Positions 6,419-12,528 of a stretch of 17,307 nt of DNA are shown one piece after another (the first letter of the stretch is position 1; each line of letters opens with the position of its first letter). The notes under the pieces were generated by a model, which did not search any database, had not been told where the DNA came from, and worked only from the letters and a program-made list of their open reading frames with translations. The position numbers and the translations under genes were made by a program. This DNA comes from an uncultured Oscillospiraceae bacterium (GTDB taxonomy: Bacteria; Bacillota; Clostridia; Oscillospirales; Oscillospiraceae), in assembly GCA_934661715.1 (NCBI GenBank), contig CAKUJL010000007.1:1-17307 (forward strand), in the 5' to 3' direction.

Positions 6419-7642
6419 TCAGCGGCAGCCGGCCCCGGTTTTTGTGCACAGCCGGTAGGTCGACTGCACGACCAGAAGCGAGAATGCGCCGAAGAAAAGC
6501 AGCACCGCAAACGCCGGCGCATAGCTTCCCGTCAGATCGGCGATCGCGCCGGGCATGAACGAAAAGGCCAGTGTGCCGATGGCGTACCACAGCTGAAAGC
6601 GCTGCACGCGGCGGGAGATCAGCTCAGGCGGGGAAAAGTCCGTCGCCCAGATGCTCAGGCCAACCGTGTTGAGCGGCACGCCCACGCCGTATAAAATGGC
6701 CGACAGGTACATAAGCGCCGGGCTCTTGAGAAATACCAGCACGCACCCGGAAATGCCGAGCAGAAGCGCCCCGCCGAAAATCCAGTTGGTTCTGGGAGCG
6801 CCGAGTCCGTCGCACACAGCGCCATACGCGCACTTTCCAGCCATGAGCATAAAGCCGAAGATCGAGACCGCACGCGCAGCCGCCGCGCCGGAAAAGCCCG
6901 CGGTCGTAAAATTGATCATCATATGCGAAAAGCCAGGGCCCGCGATCGCACCGAGAAACGCCATCGAAATGTAAAGCATCACCCAGCGAACGGGGCTGGG
7001 GTGAATGTCGTGAAGCGCTCTTAGCTGCGGAGACTCCGGAACCGCCGTCCCATAGGGCTCGCTGCCGCAGCTCTGCGGGTCTGCGCGGACAAGAAGAAAC
7101 ACAAGGGCCGCCGCGGCAAGGCAGAACACAGCCTCAAAGGAGTAGCAGGTCTTGAGCGAATATTTTTCGATCAGCATCGTCAAAACCGGCGAAAAGGCCA
7201 CGGTCGCAAGTCCTGTCCCCGCCGAGCACAGGCCGACCGCCATCGCCCGGTGCGACCGGAACCAGCGCATCATCAGAATCGTCGCCGGGACCATCGAGCC
7301 GAAGCCGTAGGACAGTCCCGCGATCGCGCCCGCCAGATAGTACCCGCCGAGCGTCCTCGCCGCGGCAAACAGCGCAAACGACGCCGCGCCCAGCACCGCC
7401 GACAACGTCATGCCCAGCCGGTAGCCGATTTTCTTATAGTAGAAGGTGGTCAGGAACATCCCCAACAGGTACGTCACCGAACGAACCGAGGTGATCATCG
7501 AGGTCTGCGTGTTGGTAAAGCCGTTCTGCGCAAGGATAAACGGCTGCGTGACGGAAAATGCGTTGATGCAAAGTCCGCCGCTGACCAGCAGCATCAGCGT
7601 ACAGCCGAGGCAAACGGCCCAGGCCCGGTGCAAGCTTTTCAT
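6419..7642 (-). CDS. MFS transporter, OFA-like (first tandem copy)
   Basis: This 407-residue, 12-helix MFS transporter is a paralogue of the next gene. In the first 52 residues about 45 are identical between the two; the central and C-terminal thirds differ more. It shares the landmarks NGFTNTQTSMIT near residue 40, RWFRSHRAMAVGLCSAGTGLATVAFSP around 130-157, and the closing ADLTGSYAPA plus GAFSLLVVQ segment. The ATG at 7642 is chosen because AGGAGGG lies upstream; the open frame continues to 7747 only through the promoter region. It is the first gene of the unit driven by the promoter at 7688-7716. The substrate is not identifiable from sequence. Confidence 0.88.
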   Translation of the reverse strand: MKSLHRAWAVCLGCTLMLLVSGGLCINAFSVTQPFILAQNGFTNTQTSMITSVRSVTYLLGMFLTTFYYKKIGYRLGMTLSAVLGAASFALFAAARTLGGYYLAGAIAGLSYGFGSMVPATILMMRWFRSHRAMAVGLCSAGTGLATVAFSPVLTMLIEKYSLKTCYSFEAVFCLAAAALVFLLVRADPQSCGSEPYGTAVPESPQLRALHDIHPSPVRWVMLYISMAFLGAIAGPGFSHMMINFTTAGFSGAAAARAVSIFGFMLMAGKCAYGAVCDGLGAPRTNWIFGGALLLGISGCVLVFLKSPALMYLSAILYGVGVPLNTVGLSIWATDFSPPELISRRVQRFQLWYAIGTLAFSFMPGAIADLTGSYAPAFAVLLFFGAFSLLVVQSTYRLCTKTGAGCR

Positions 7643-7687
7643 AACGCGCCCTCCTGTGGTTAACGGTATTTTAACAGGTTCACCGAT

Positions 7688-7716
7688 AGTATATCCAAAA
7701 TGGGATGGTTTGTAAA
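7688..7716 (-). promoter_or_regulatory. Promoter of the MFS-MFS-zinc ribbon-AEC-NUDIX unit
   Basis: Read on the minus strand, a -35 box TTTACA (7716-7711) and a -10 box TATACT (7693-7688) are separated by 17 bases. The start of transcription would be near 7681, about 39 bases before the ATG of the first MFS gene. It sits just past the terminator of the MATE gene, so it begins an independent unit. Confidence 0.7.
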
Positions 7717-7725
7717 TGACTGTAG

Positions 7726-7767
7726 AAAAAAAGAACAAGACAGGCATGTTGTATCCTACAACATGCC
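7726..7767 (-). terminator. Terminator of the MATE gene
   Basis: A perfect 11-bp inverted repeat, GGCATGTTGTA (7743-7753) with TACAACATGCC (7757-7767), has a three-base loop. On the minus strand it is followed, after about ten bases, by a run of seven T residues (7732-7726). It begins 13 bases past the MATE stop codon. The T run is farther from the stem than usual, so efficiency may be moderate. Confidence 0.7.
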
Positions 7768-7779
7768 CGCCCTGCGCGG

Positions 7780-9156
7780 TCAGTTTGTGTTATCCCGCAG
7801 ATGCTTCCGGAAGAAGGTGATCTGGAACGGAATGCAGATGAAAAACGTGAGAAGGTCGGACGCCGGCTGCGTCGCCTGCACGCCGGGAAGGCCAACCAGC
7901 CGCGGCAGCAGGAAAATGAGCGGCAGATAGCAGATACCCTGCCGCAGCGACGCCAGCACCGTCGCCGGGACCTTGTAGCCCAGACACTGATAGAGCTGGT
8001 TGACGAACGTCGAGTATGACATGAACGGCATGACCGCGCACGCATAAAGTAGCGCTGTTCGTCCGATGGAAACGACCTGCTCGTCCGCGCGGAACCAGCC
8101 CATGATGGGTGCGGCGAAGACGGCGATGATGCAGCCTGCGAAAATGCACACGACCGTTCCGAGCTTTGTTGCGAACGTGAAGGCTTCTCTCGTGCGCTTG
8201 CGGTCTCCCGCGCCGTAATTATAGCCCGCGACGGGCTGGAAGCCCTGTCCGATGCCGATGATGATGCTGCGCACAAGAAGATAGATTTTGTTGGAGATCG
8301 TCAGCGCCGCGACGGCAGCGTCCCCGTAGACGCCCGCCTGCAAATTGAGAAGCGCGGAGGCAAGACTCGCCATGCCCTGCCGGGCAATGGTCGGGAAGCC
8401 GACGGCGATGATCTGGCCGTAATCGCGCAGACGATGGCTGATATCGCGCGGACGAAGGCTCACGATGCTCTTGCCCTTCGCAAATGCAGCGGCCAGAATA
8501 ACAAAGCTCACGCACTGGCTCGCGACCGTCGCAATGGCCGCGCCGGCCGTGCCGAGACCGAAGGTGAAAATGAGCAGCGGGTCGAGCGCGATGTTGAGAA
8601 GCCCGCCCGAGCAAAGACCGATCATGGAATAGGTCGCCGCGCCCTCCGAGCGCAGAATGCAGTTGAGTGCAAACGAGCAGCACATGATGGGTGCGCCCAT
8701 TAAAATAATTCTGCCGTAGGCCTTCGCGTGCGGGAGCATCGTTTCCGTTGCTCCAAGCGCCCGCATCAAAGGCTCGAGGAACAGAAGACCGAAGATGAGC
8801 ATCAGGACGCCCCCGACAAACTCGGCAAAAAAGCCGCTCGAGGCATAGCCGTTTGCCTCCCGGTCGCGCTTTTCGCCGAGGCGGAGGCTAATCAGGCTGC
8901 TTGCGCCCATCGCTACGCCGAAGCCGTAGGCCTGAATGATCGATTGCAGCGAAAAAACCACGCCGACCGCGGCAGACGCGCTCGTGGAGATCTGCGAGAC
9001 GAAGTAGGTGTCGGCGGTATTGTAGATGATGGAAATGAGCTGGCTTGCCACGGTCGGCGCGGCCAGCGATAAAATGAGCTTCGGCATCGGCGTGTGGAGC
9101 ATCCGATGGTGCTGCTCTTCGCTGGAGATCGGGGTTTTCACGTGGTACTCGTGCAA
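7780..9156 (-). CDS. MATE family efflux transporter
   Basis: This 458-residue protein has 12 predicted membrane helices in two related halves, the normal length for the multidrug and toxic compound extrusion family, which exports cationic drugs or other small molecules using Na+ or H+ gradients. Family marks are LILSLAAPTVASQLISIIYNTADTYFVS near residues 27-54, the GASSLISLRLGE block at about 80-91 and QGFQPVAGYNYGAGD in the second half. The start is TTG at 9156 with GGAGGG six bases upstream; the next ATG is 18 codons inside and has no such site. It is transcribed alone, from a promoter inside the ribF terminator region to its own terminator. The substrate is unknown. Confidence 0.93.
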   Translation of the reverse strand: MHEYHVKTPISSEEQHHRMLHTPMPKLILSLAAPTVASQLISIIYNTADTYFVSQISTSASAAVGVVFSLQSIIQAYGFGVAMGASSLISLRLGEKRDREANGYASSGFFAEFVGGVLMLIFGLLFLEPLMRALGATETMLPHAKAYGRIILMGAPIMCCSFALNCILRSEGAATYSMIGLCSGGLLNIALDPLLIFTFGLGTAGAAIATVASQCVSFVILAAAFAKGKSIVSLRPRDISHRLRDYGQIIAVGFPTIARQGMASLASALLNLQAGVYGDAAVAALTISNKIYLLVRSIIIGIGQGFQPVAGYNYGAGDRKRTREAFTFATKLGTVVCIFAGCIIAVFAAPIMGWFRADEQVVSIGRTALLYACAVMPFMSYSTFVNQLYQCLGYKVPATVLASLRQGICYLPLIFLLPRLVGLPGVQATQPASDLLTFFICIPFQITFFRKHLRDNTN

Positions 9157-9200
9157 CTGGGTCCCTCCGTTCTTTCGAGAAAATTCGCACCGTTTGGCGC

Positions 9201-9236
9201 AAAAAACCGGAAGCAGGCCAAATTACATGCTTCCGG
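9201..9236 (-). terminator. Terminator after ribF, or leader hairpin of the MATE gene
   Basis: On the minus strand CCGGAAGCA (9236-9228) and TGCTTCCGG (9215-9207) form a perfect 9-bp stem with a 12-base loop, followed directly by TTTTTT (9206-9201). It is a good intrinsic terminator for the long nusA-infB-ribF operon, 56 bases past the ribF stop codon. A promoter for the MATE gene lies just upstream of it, so the same hairpin would also sit at the very start of the MATE transcript. Confidence 0.85.
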
Positions 9237-9240
9237 CTTT

Positions 9241-9269
9241 ATTATAATCGTTATTTTACAATTCGGCAA
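9241..9269 (-). promoter_or_regulatory. Putative promoter of the MATE gene
   Basis: On the minus strand a -35 box TTGCCG (9269-9264) and a consensus -10 box TATAAT (9246-9241) are separated by 17 bases. The predicted first base is near 9234, inside the left arm of the terminator hairpin at 9236-9207. I found no equally good promoter between the hairpin and the MATE start at 9156. Confidence 0.6.
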
Positions 9270-9291
9270 GTGAGAACCGACGCGTCTTCCC

Positions 9292-10191
9292 TTAAACTTT
9301 TGTAAGGTGGTGCAGAACGGTCTGCTGATCGTGATGCACCTGCGCGGTGAGCGCCGGAAGAGACGAAAACTGCCGCTCGGGCCGGACCTGGAACAAAAGC
9401 TCCACGCGAAGAAACGTCCCGTACAGATTCCCCGAGAAGCCGAGCAGCGACGCTTCGGCCACCGGCCGGGGAAGCTCGTGCACCGTCGGGTGGACGCCGA
9501 GATTCACCGCTGTCGGGAATTTTCCGTTTTCGCCCGCGTCGGCCCAGCCGCCATAGACGCCGAAGGCCGGAACGAGAAGATCGGGCGCCAGGGTGAGGTT
9601 CGCCGTCGGAAAGCCGATGGTGTGGCCGCGATTGTCCCCGTGCTGGACGATGCCGGAGATGATGTGCCCATGTCCGAGAAAGCGCACCGCCTCTTCCATC
9701 CGGCCCGCTTTGAGAAGCTGCCGCAGATACGTCGAGCTCACGGTAATGCCGTCCAGCTTCACCTCGCCGATGACATCGCAGCCAAGGCCGAGCGAGAGGC
9801 ATTTTTTTTGCAGCTTTTCCGCATCGCCGAGGCCGCGGGCTCCAAAATGGTAGTCGTGCCCGCAGACCAGATGGCAGGCGTTAAGCTCCTTGACGAGATA
9901 ATCCTCGACAAAGCTCTCCCACGGCTGGTTCATCATCGCCCGGTCAAAATGGCAGAAGATGACGTCCTCGATGCCGTAGAGCGACTGCATGAGGTGCTTT
10001 CGCTCGTCCATGGTGTTCAGAAGCTCGGTGGGCGTCCCGAAAACCAGATTGTCCGGGTGCAGGTCAAAGCTCATCGCAGACGGGACTGCGCCAAGCTCTT
10101 TTGCACGCTCCGTTGTTTTTTTCAGCAGTGCGCCGTGGCCGATGTGTACCCCATCGAAAAAGCCCAGCGCGATGACGCGTCGTTCGTTCAA
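9292..10191 (-). CDS. ribF: Bifunctional riboflavin kinase / FAD synthetase
   Basis: RibF phosphorylates riboflavin to FMN and adenylates FMN to FAD. The N-terminal nucleotidyltransferase domain shows GFFDGVHIGH (about residues 10-19 from this start), GHDYHFG (111-117) and SSTYLR (152-157). The C-terminal kinase domain shows HTIGFPTANL (190-199), GVYGG, NLGVHPTV and LYGTFLRVELLFQVRPE. The frame opens at a TTG at 10206 that overlaps the truB stop codon as TTGA, but GAGG lies only one base from it. The TTG at 10191 has GAGGG at eight bases and gives the usual N-terminus just before the GFFDG motif, so I prefer it (299 residues). The longer form cannot be excluded. It is the last gene of the operon. 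The truB-ribF pair is common in bacteria. Confidence 0.94.
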   Translation of the reverse strand: MNERRVIALGFFDGVHIGHGALLKKTTERAKELGAVPSAMSFDLHPDNLVFGTPTELLNTMDERKHLMQSLYGIEDVIFCHFDRAMMNQPWESFVEDYLVKELNACHLVCGHDYHFGARGLGDAEKLQKKCLSLGLGCDVIGEVKLDGITVSSTYLRQLLKAGRMEEAVRFLGHGHIISGIVQHGDNRGHTIGFPTANLTLAPDLLVPAFGVYGGWADAGENGKFPTAVNLGVHPTVHELPRPVAEASLLGFSGNLYGTFLRVELLFQVRPERQFSSLPALTAQVHHDQQTVLHHLTKV

Positions 10192-10202
10192 ATTCTGTTC
10201 CC

Positions 10203-11078
10203 TCAAACCTCAAAAAAGCTCTTGATCGTGGAAAGCACCGTATTTTCGACCTTTCCCAAGAGCAGAAATTCTCCTGTGATGCTGTAGACCCGGTACGTGC
10301 CGGGGGCAAAGTGCCAGTCCTTCACCTGTGCGCCGTGGCGCAGCTTTTCCGCCTGTCCGAGCTCGACGATGAGAGGCGGGAACTTTGAAAACAGCGCGTC
10401 GACCGGCAGTAAAAGCTCCTGCGGGTCGTTTTCCTTCGCAAACTCCAGAAGCTGCGGCAAAGTGATTGCCTGCTGCAAGGTGAACATCCCCGCCTTCGTC
10501 CGGCGAAGAGACGACATGCACGCGCCGCAGCCGAGCTTGCGGCCAATATCGTGGCAGAGCGTGCGGACATACGTGCCCTTGGAGCAGCGCACACGAATCG
10601 TGTAGTCGCAGCCCGCGCCATCCAGCAGCTCGAGCTCGAAGATCGTGATGCGCCGGGGCTTTCTTTCGACCTCGACGCCTTTGCGTGCAAGCGTGTAGAG
10701 CTTCTGCCCGTTTACCTTGATGGCCGAAAACATGGGCGGAAGCTGTTCAATTTCTCCCGTGAAGGTTTTCAGCGCGGCCTCTACGTCTTCCCGCGTGACC
10801 GTGACGGGGTTTTCTTCCAGAACCTCGCCCGTCGTGTCCTGCGTGTTGGTGACGGTGCCGAGCTTTAACCCGGCAATATATTCTTTTTCCGCGGACTCGA
10901 AAAATTCGACCCCGCGCGTGGCTCTTCCCACAAAGACCGGCAGCACGCCCGTCGCCATCGGGTCGAGCGTTCCGCCGTGGCCGATGCGCTTTTCATGGAA
11001 CACGCCGCGAAGCTTCGCCGCCACGTCCTGGCTCGTCCAGCCGTCCGGCTTGTCGATGATCAAGATTCCGTTTGCCAT
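10203..11078 (-). CDS. truB: tRNA pseudouridine(55) synthase
   Basis: TruB makes pseudouridine at position 55 in the T loop of tRNA. The 291-residue product begins GILIIDKPDGWTSQDV and carries the signature HGGTLDPMATGVLP at 34-47, with catalytic Asp39. The KEY motif (KEYIAGLKLG), PPMFSAIKVNGQKLY and the RCSKGTYVRTL block follow. The last 75 residues look like the C-terminal RNA-binding extension of the bacterial enzyme. The open frame runs back to 11261 inside nrnA, but the ATG at 11078 has GGAG seven bases upstream and matches the family start. It begins one base after the nrnA stop codon, so the two are likely translated together. Confidence 0.96.
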   Translation of the reverse strand: MANGILIIDKPDGWTSQDVAAKLRGVFHEKRIGHGGTLDPMATGVLPVFVGRATRGVEFFESAEKEYIAGLKLGTVTNTQDTTGEVLEENPVTVTREDVEAALKTFTGEIEQLPPMFSAIKVNGQKLYTLARKGVEVERKPRRITIFELELLDGAGCDYTIRVRCSKGTYVRTLCHDIGRKLGCGACMSSLRRTKAGMFTLQQAITLPQLLEFAKENDPQELLLPVDALFSKFPPLIVELGQAEKLRHGAQVKDWHFAPGTYRVYSITGEFLLLGKVENTVLSTIKSFFEV

Positions 11079-11079
11079 A

Positions 11080-12039
11080 TTATCGCTCCCGGATGATCCC
11101 GCGCTGCGCAAGAAGCGACAAGATCGCGTGCCGCGCTCCAACGATGCCGCCCGGAACCGTTGCGCCCGCAGCCGCCGCGTGTCCGCCGCCGCCAAGCGCT
11201 TTGCAAAGCTCGGACGCGTTGTAGTTTTCGGACGTGCGCAGAGAAATTTTCCCGCCGCCATCTTCGACCTCGCGGATCATGATGCCGATCTGCACGCCCT
11301 CAATCGAGCGGGCAAAGCCCGAAATGGAGTCGACGTCGTCTTCCGAGATATGAAGCTCCTCCAGAAGCGACTTCGGCATCGTACAAAGCCCGACCAGACC
11401 GCCGCCGTAGAGCTCGATGGAGTCCGTCAGCCGCGCCTCCAATTGCAGCCGCGCAAAGCTCTTCGTGTCGAAAAACGCCTTGTTGATGGGATACACGTCC
11501 GCACCCGCCGCGATGAGCTTCGCCGCCGCCTCGTGCGTTTTTTCCGTTGTGTTGGAGTACTTGAAGCAGCCGGTGTCCGTCGAGACGGCGAGATACAGCG
11601 CCTCGGCGATTTTTTTCGTGACGGGAATTCCGAGCTCCTCCAGAAGCTCCAGAATGATCTCCCCGCACGCGGCGCTCTCGGGCTGCACGAGCTTGGGAAC
11701 ATCCAAATCATTGCTCCCGTGGTGGTCGATGGCAAAGGCGAGCTTATCTCCCAGCTTCTGCTCCTCCGCGTCAAAGCTGAGAAGGCCTGTCGACGCCATA
11801 TCCACCGAGATCACCGTCGCGTTTTCCGGGCAGGTATCGATGCCGAGCCCTTCTGCAAACGGCGAAAGCTTCGGCGTCAGCTGCCGGTTCCGGAGCACCC
11901 ACGCCGATTTTCCCATCGCGCGAAGGCCAAGGCACAGTCCCGCGGCGCTTCCGATGGCGTCTCCGTCCGGACGGCGGTGGGTCAGGATGACGAAATTGTC
12001 GTTTTCGCGCAGAAGCTGCGCCGTTTCACGCCTCGTCAT
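11080..12039 (-). CDS. nrnA: DHH family phosphoesterase, NrnA (nanoRNase / pAp phosphatase)
   Basis: NrnA-type enzymes degrade very short RNAs to mononucleotides and can dephosphorylate pAp. The 319 residues hold a DHH domain with THRRPDGDAIGSA at 20-32 (metal ligands His21, Asp25, Asp27), Asp80 in ISVDMAS, the DHH triad at 105-107 and Asp155 in STDTG. A C-terminal DHHA1 domain ends with GGGGHAAAAG at 283-292, which binds substrate. All expected metal-binding residues are present. The ATG at 12039 lies 14 bases inside the end of rbfA with GGAGAAGG just upstream. The longer frame to 12321 is only the shadow of rbfA. Position between rbfA and truB is the standard place for this gene in Firmicutes. 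Confidence 0.93.
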   Translation of the reverse strand: MTRRETAQLLRENDNFVILTHRRPDGDAIGSAAGLCLGLRAMGKSAWVLRNRQLTPKLSPFAEGLGIDTCPENATVISVDMASTGLLSFDAEEQKLGDKLAFAIDHHGSNDLDVPKLVQPESAACGEIILELLEELGIPVTKKIAEALYLAVSTDTGCFKYSNTTEKTHEAAAKLIAAGADVYPINKAFFDTKSFARLQLEARLTDSIELYGGGLVGLCTMPKSLLEELHISEDDVDSISGFARSIEGVQIGIMIREVEDGGGKISLRTSENYNASELCKALGGGGHAAAAGATVPGGIVGARHAILSLLAQRGIIRER

Positions 12040-12403
12040 TGCCTTCTCCCGTCTTTTCCTTCTGCTCGTGTTCGAGCTTCGACAGAAGGTCAAACATGTG
12101 AGCGCCGTATTTGAGCGAGTCGTCCAGCTCGAAGACGAGCTCGGGCGTATAGCGAAGCTGCAAGCTGCTGCCGAGCTCCCGGCGCAGCCAGCCGCCCGCG
12201 GATTTGAGCCCGCGCATCGCGTCCTTCTGCTTTTCCTCGTCCATGACGCTGATATAGATTTTGCTGTAGCGAAGATCCGGCGTGGTGTCGACGCGGGTGA
12301 TGGAGATGAGCGTCTGCACACGCGGGTCCTTCAGAGAGCGGATCAGATCGGACAATTCGCGCTGAATTTCCTCGTTGATCCGTCCAATTCGATTGGAAGC
12401 CAT
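12026..12403 (-). CDS. rbfA: 30S ribosome-binding factor A
   Basis: RbfA binds the immature 30S subunit near the 5' end of 16S rRNA and assists its late maturation. The 125-residue length is normal. The family pattern is visible: RIGRINEEIQRELSDLIRSLKDPRV near residues 5-29, then LISITRVDTTPDLRYSKIYISV, and the ELGSSLQLRYTPELVFELDDS block. The Lys/Glu-rich tail is variable in the family. The ATG at 12403 has GGAGGAGG four bases upstream, so the longer frame to 12505 is rejected. It overlaps nrnA by 14 bases and is separated from infB by an unusual repeat-bearing gap. Confidence 0.95.
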   Translation of the reverse strand: MASNRIGRINEEIQRELSDLIRSLKDPRVQTLISITRVDTTPDLRYSKIYISVMDEEKQKDAMRGLKSAGGWLRRELGSSLQLRYTPELVFELDDSLKYGAHMFDLLSKLEHEQKEKTGEGNDEA

Positions 12404-12417
12404 AGTACCTCCTCCAG

Positions 12418-12452
12418 AGAAGTAACAGGTAAAAGTGAACAGGTAAGAGGTG
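12418..12452 (-). repeat. Five-unit tandem repeat of 7 bases between infB and rbfA
   Basis: On the plus strand the 35 bases divide exactly into AGAAGTA, ACAGGTA, AAAGTGA, ACAGGTA and AGAGGTG. Units two and four are identical and the others differ by two to four bases. On the transcribed minus strand the unit reads TACCTGT. Degenerate 7-base repeats of this style occur between genes in some Clostridia as far as I recall. It ends 15 bases from the rbfA start codon. Confidence 0.6.
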
Positions 12453-12453
12453 A

Positions 12454-12501
12454 TGTGCCGCGCCGTGCGCGGCGATCGAAATCGCGCCGCTGTGCGGCAC
12501 A
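12454..12501. repeat. GC-rich imperfect palindrome between infB and rbfA
   Basis: TGTGCCGC (12454-12461) and GCGGCACA (12494-12501) form a perfect 8-bp outer stem. Inside, GCGGCGAT (12469-12476) pairs with the segment 12481-12490 with a two-base bulge around a CGAA loop. The whole could fold in RNA or DNA as a cruciform or REP-like element. There is no T run, so it is not a normal terminator, and it lies inside an operon that must be read through. Confidence 0.6.
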
Positions 12502-12528
12502 CCACACGGATTCACGATTGCCTTTTGC

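Noticed and set aside
4331..9156. Defence or antibiotic island
   Set aside because: Apart from the transporters there are no toxin, nuclease, restriction or biosynthesis genes, and base composition matches the neighbouring housekeeping genes.
9237..9291. Possible small RNA gene or tRNA between ribF and its terminator
   Set aside because: No cloverleaf or T-loop pattern. The stretch is explained by the promoter boxes and the ribF 3' end.
12418..12501. CRISPR-like repeat array
   Set aside because: The repeats are 7 bases with no spacers, and there are no cas genes in the window.
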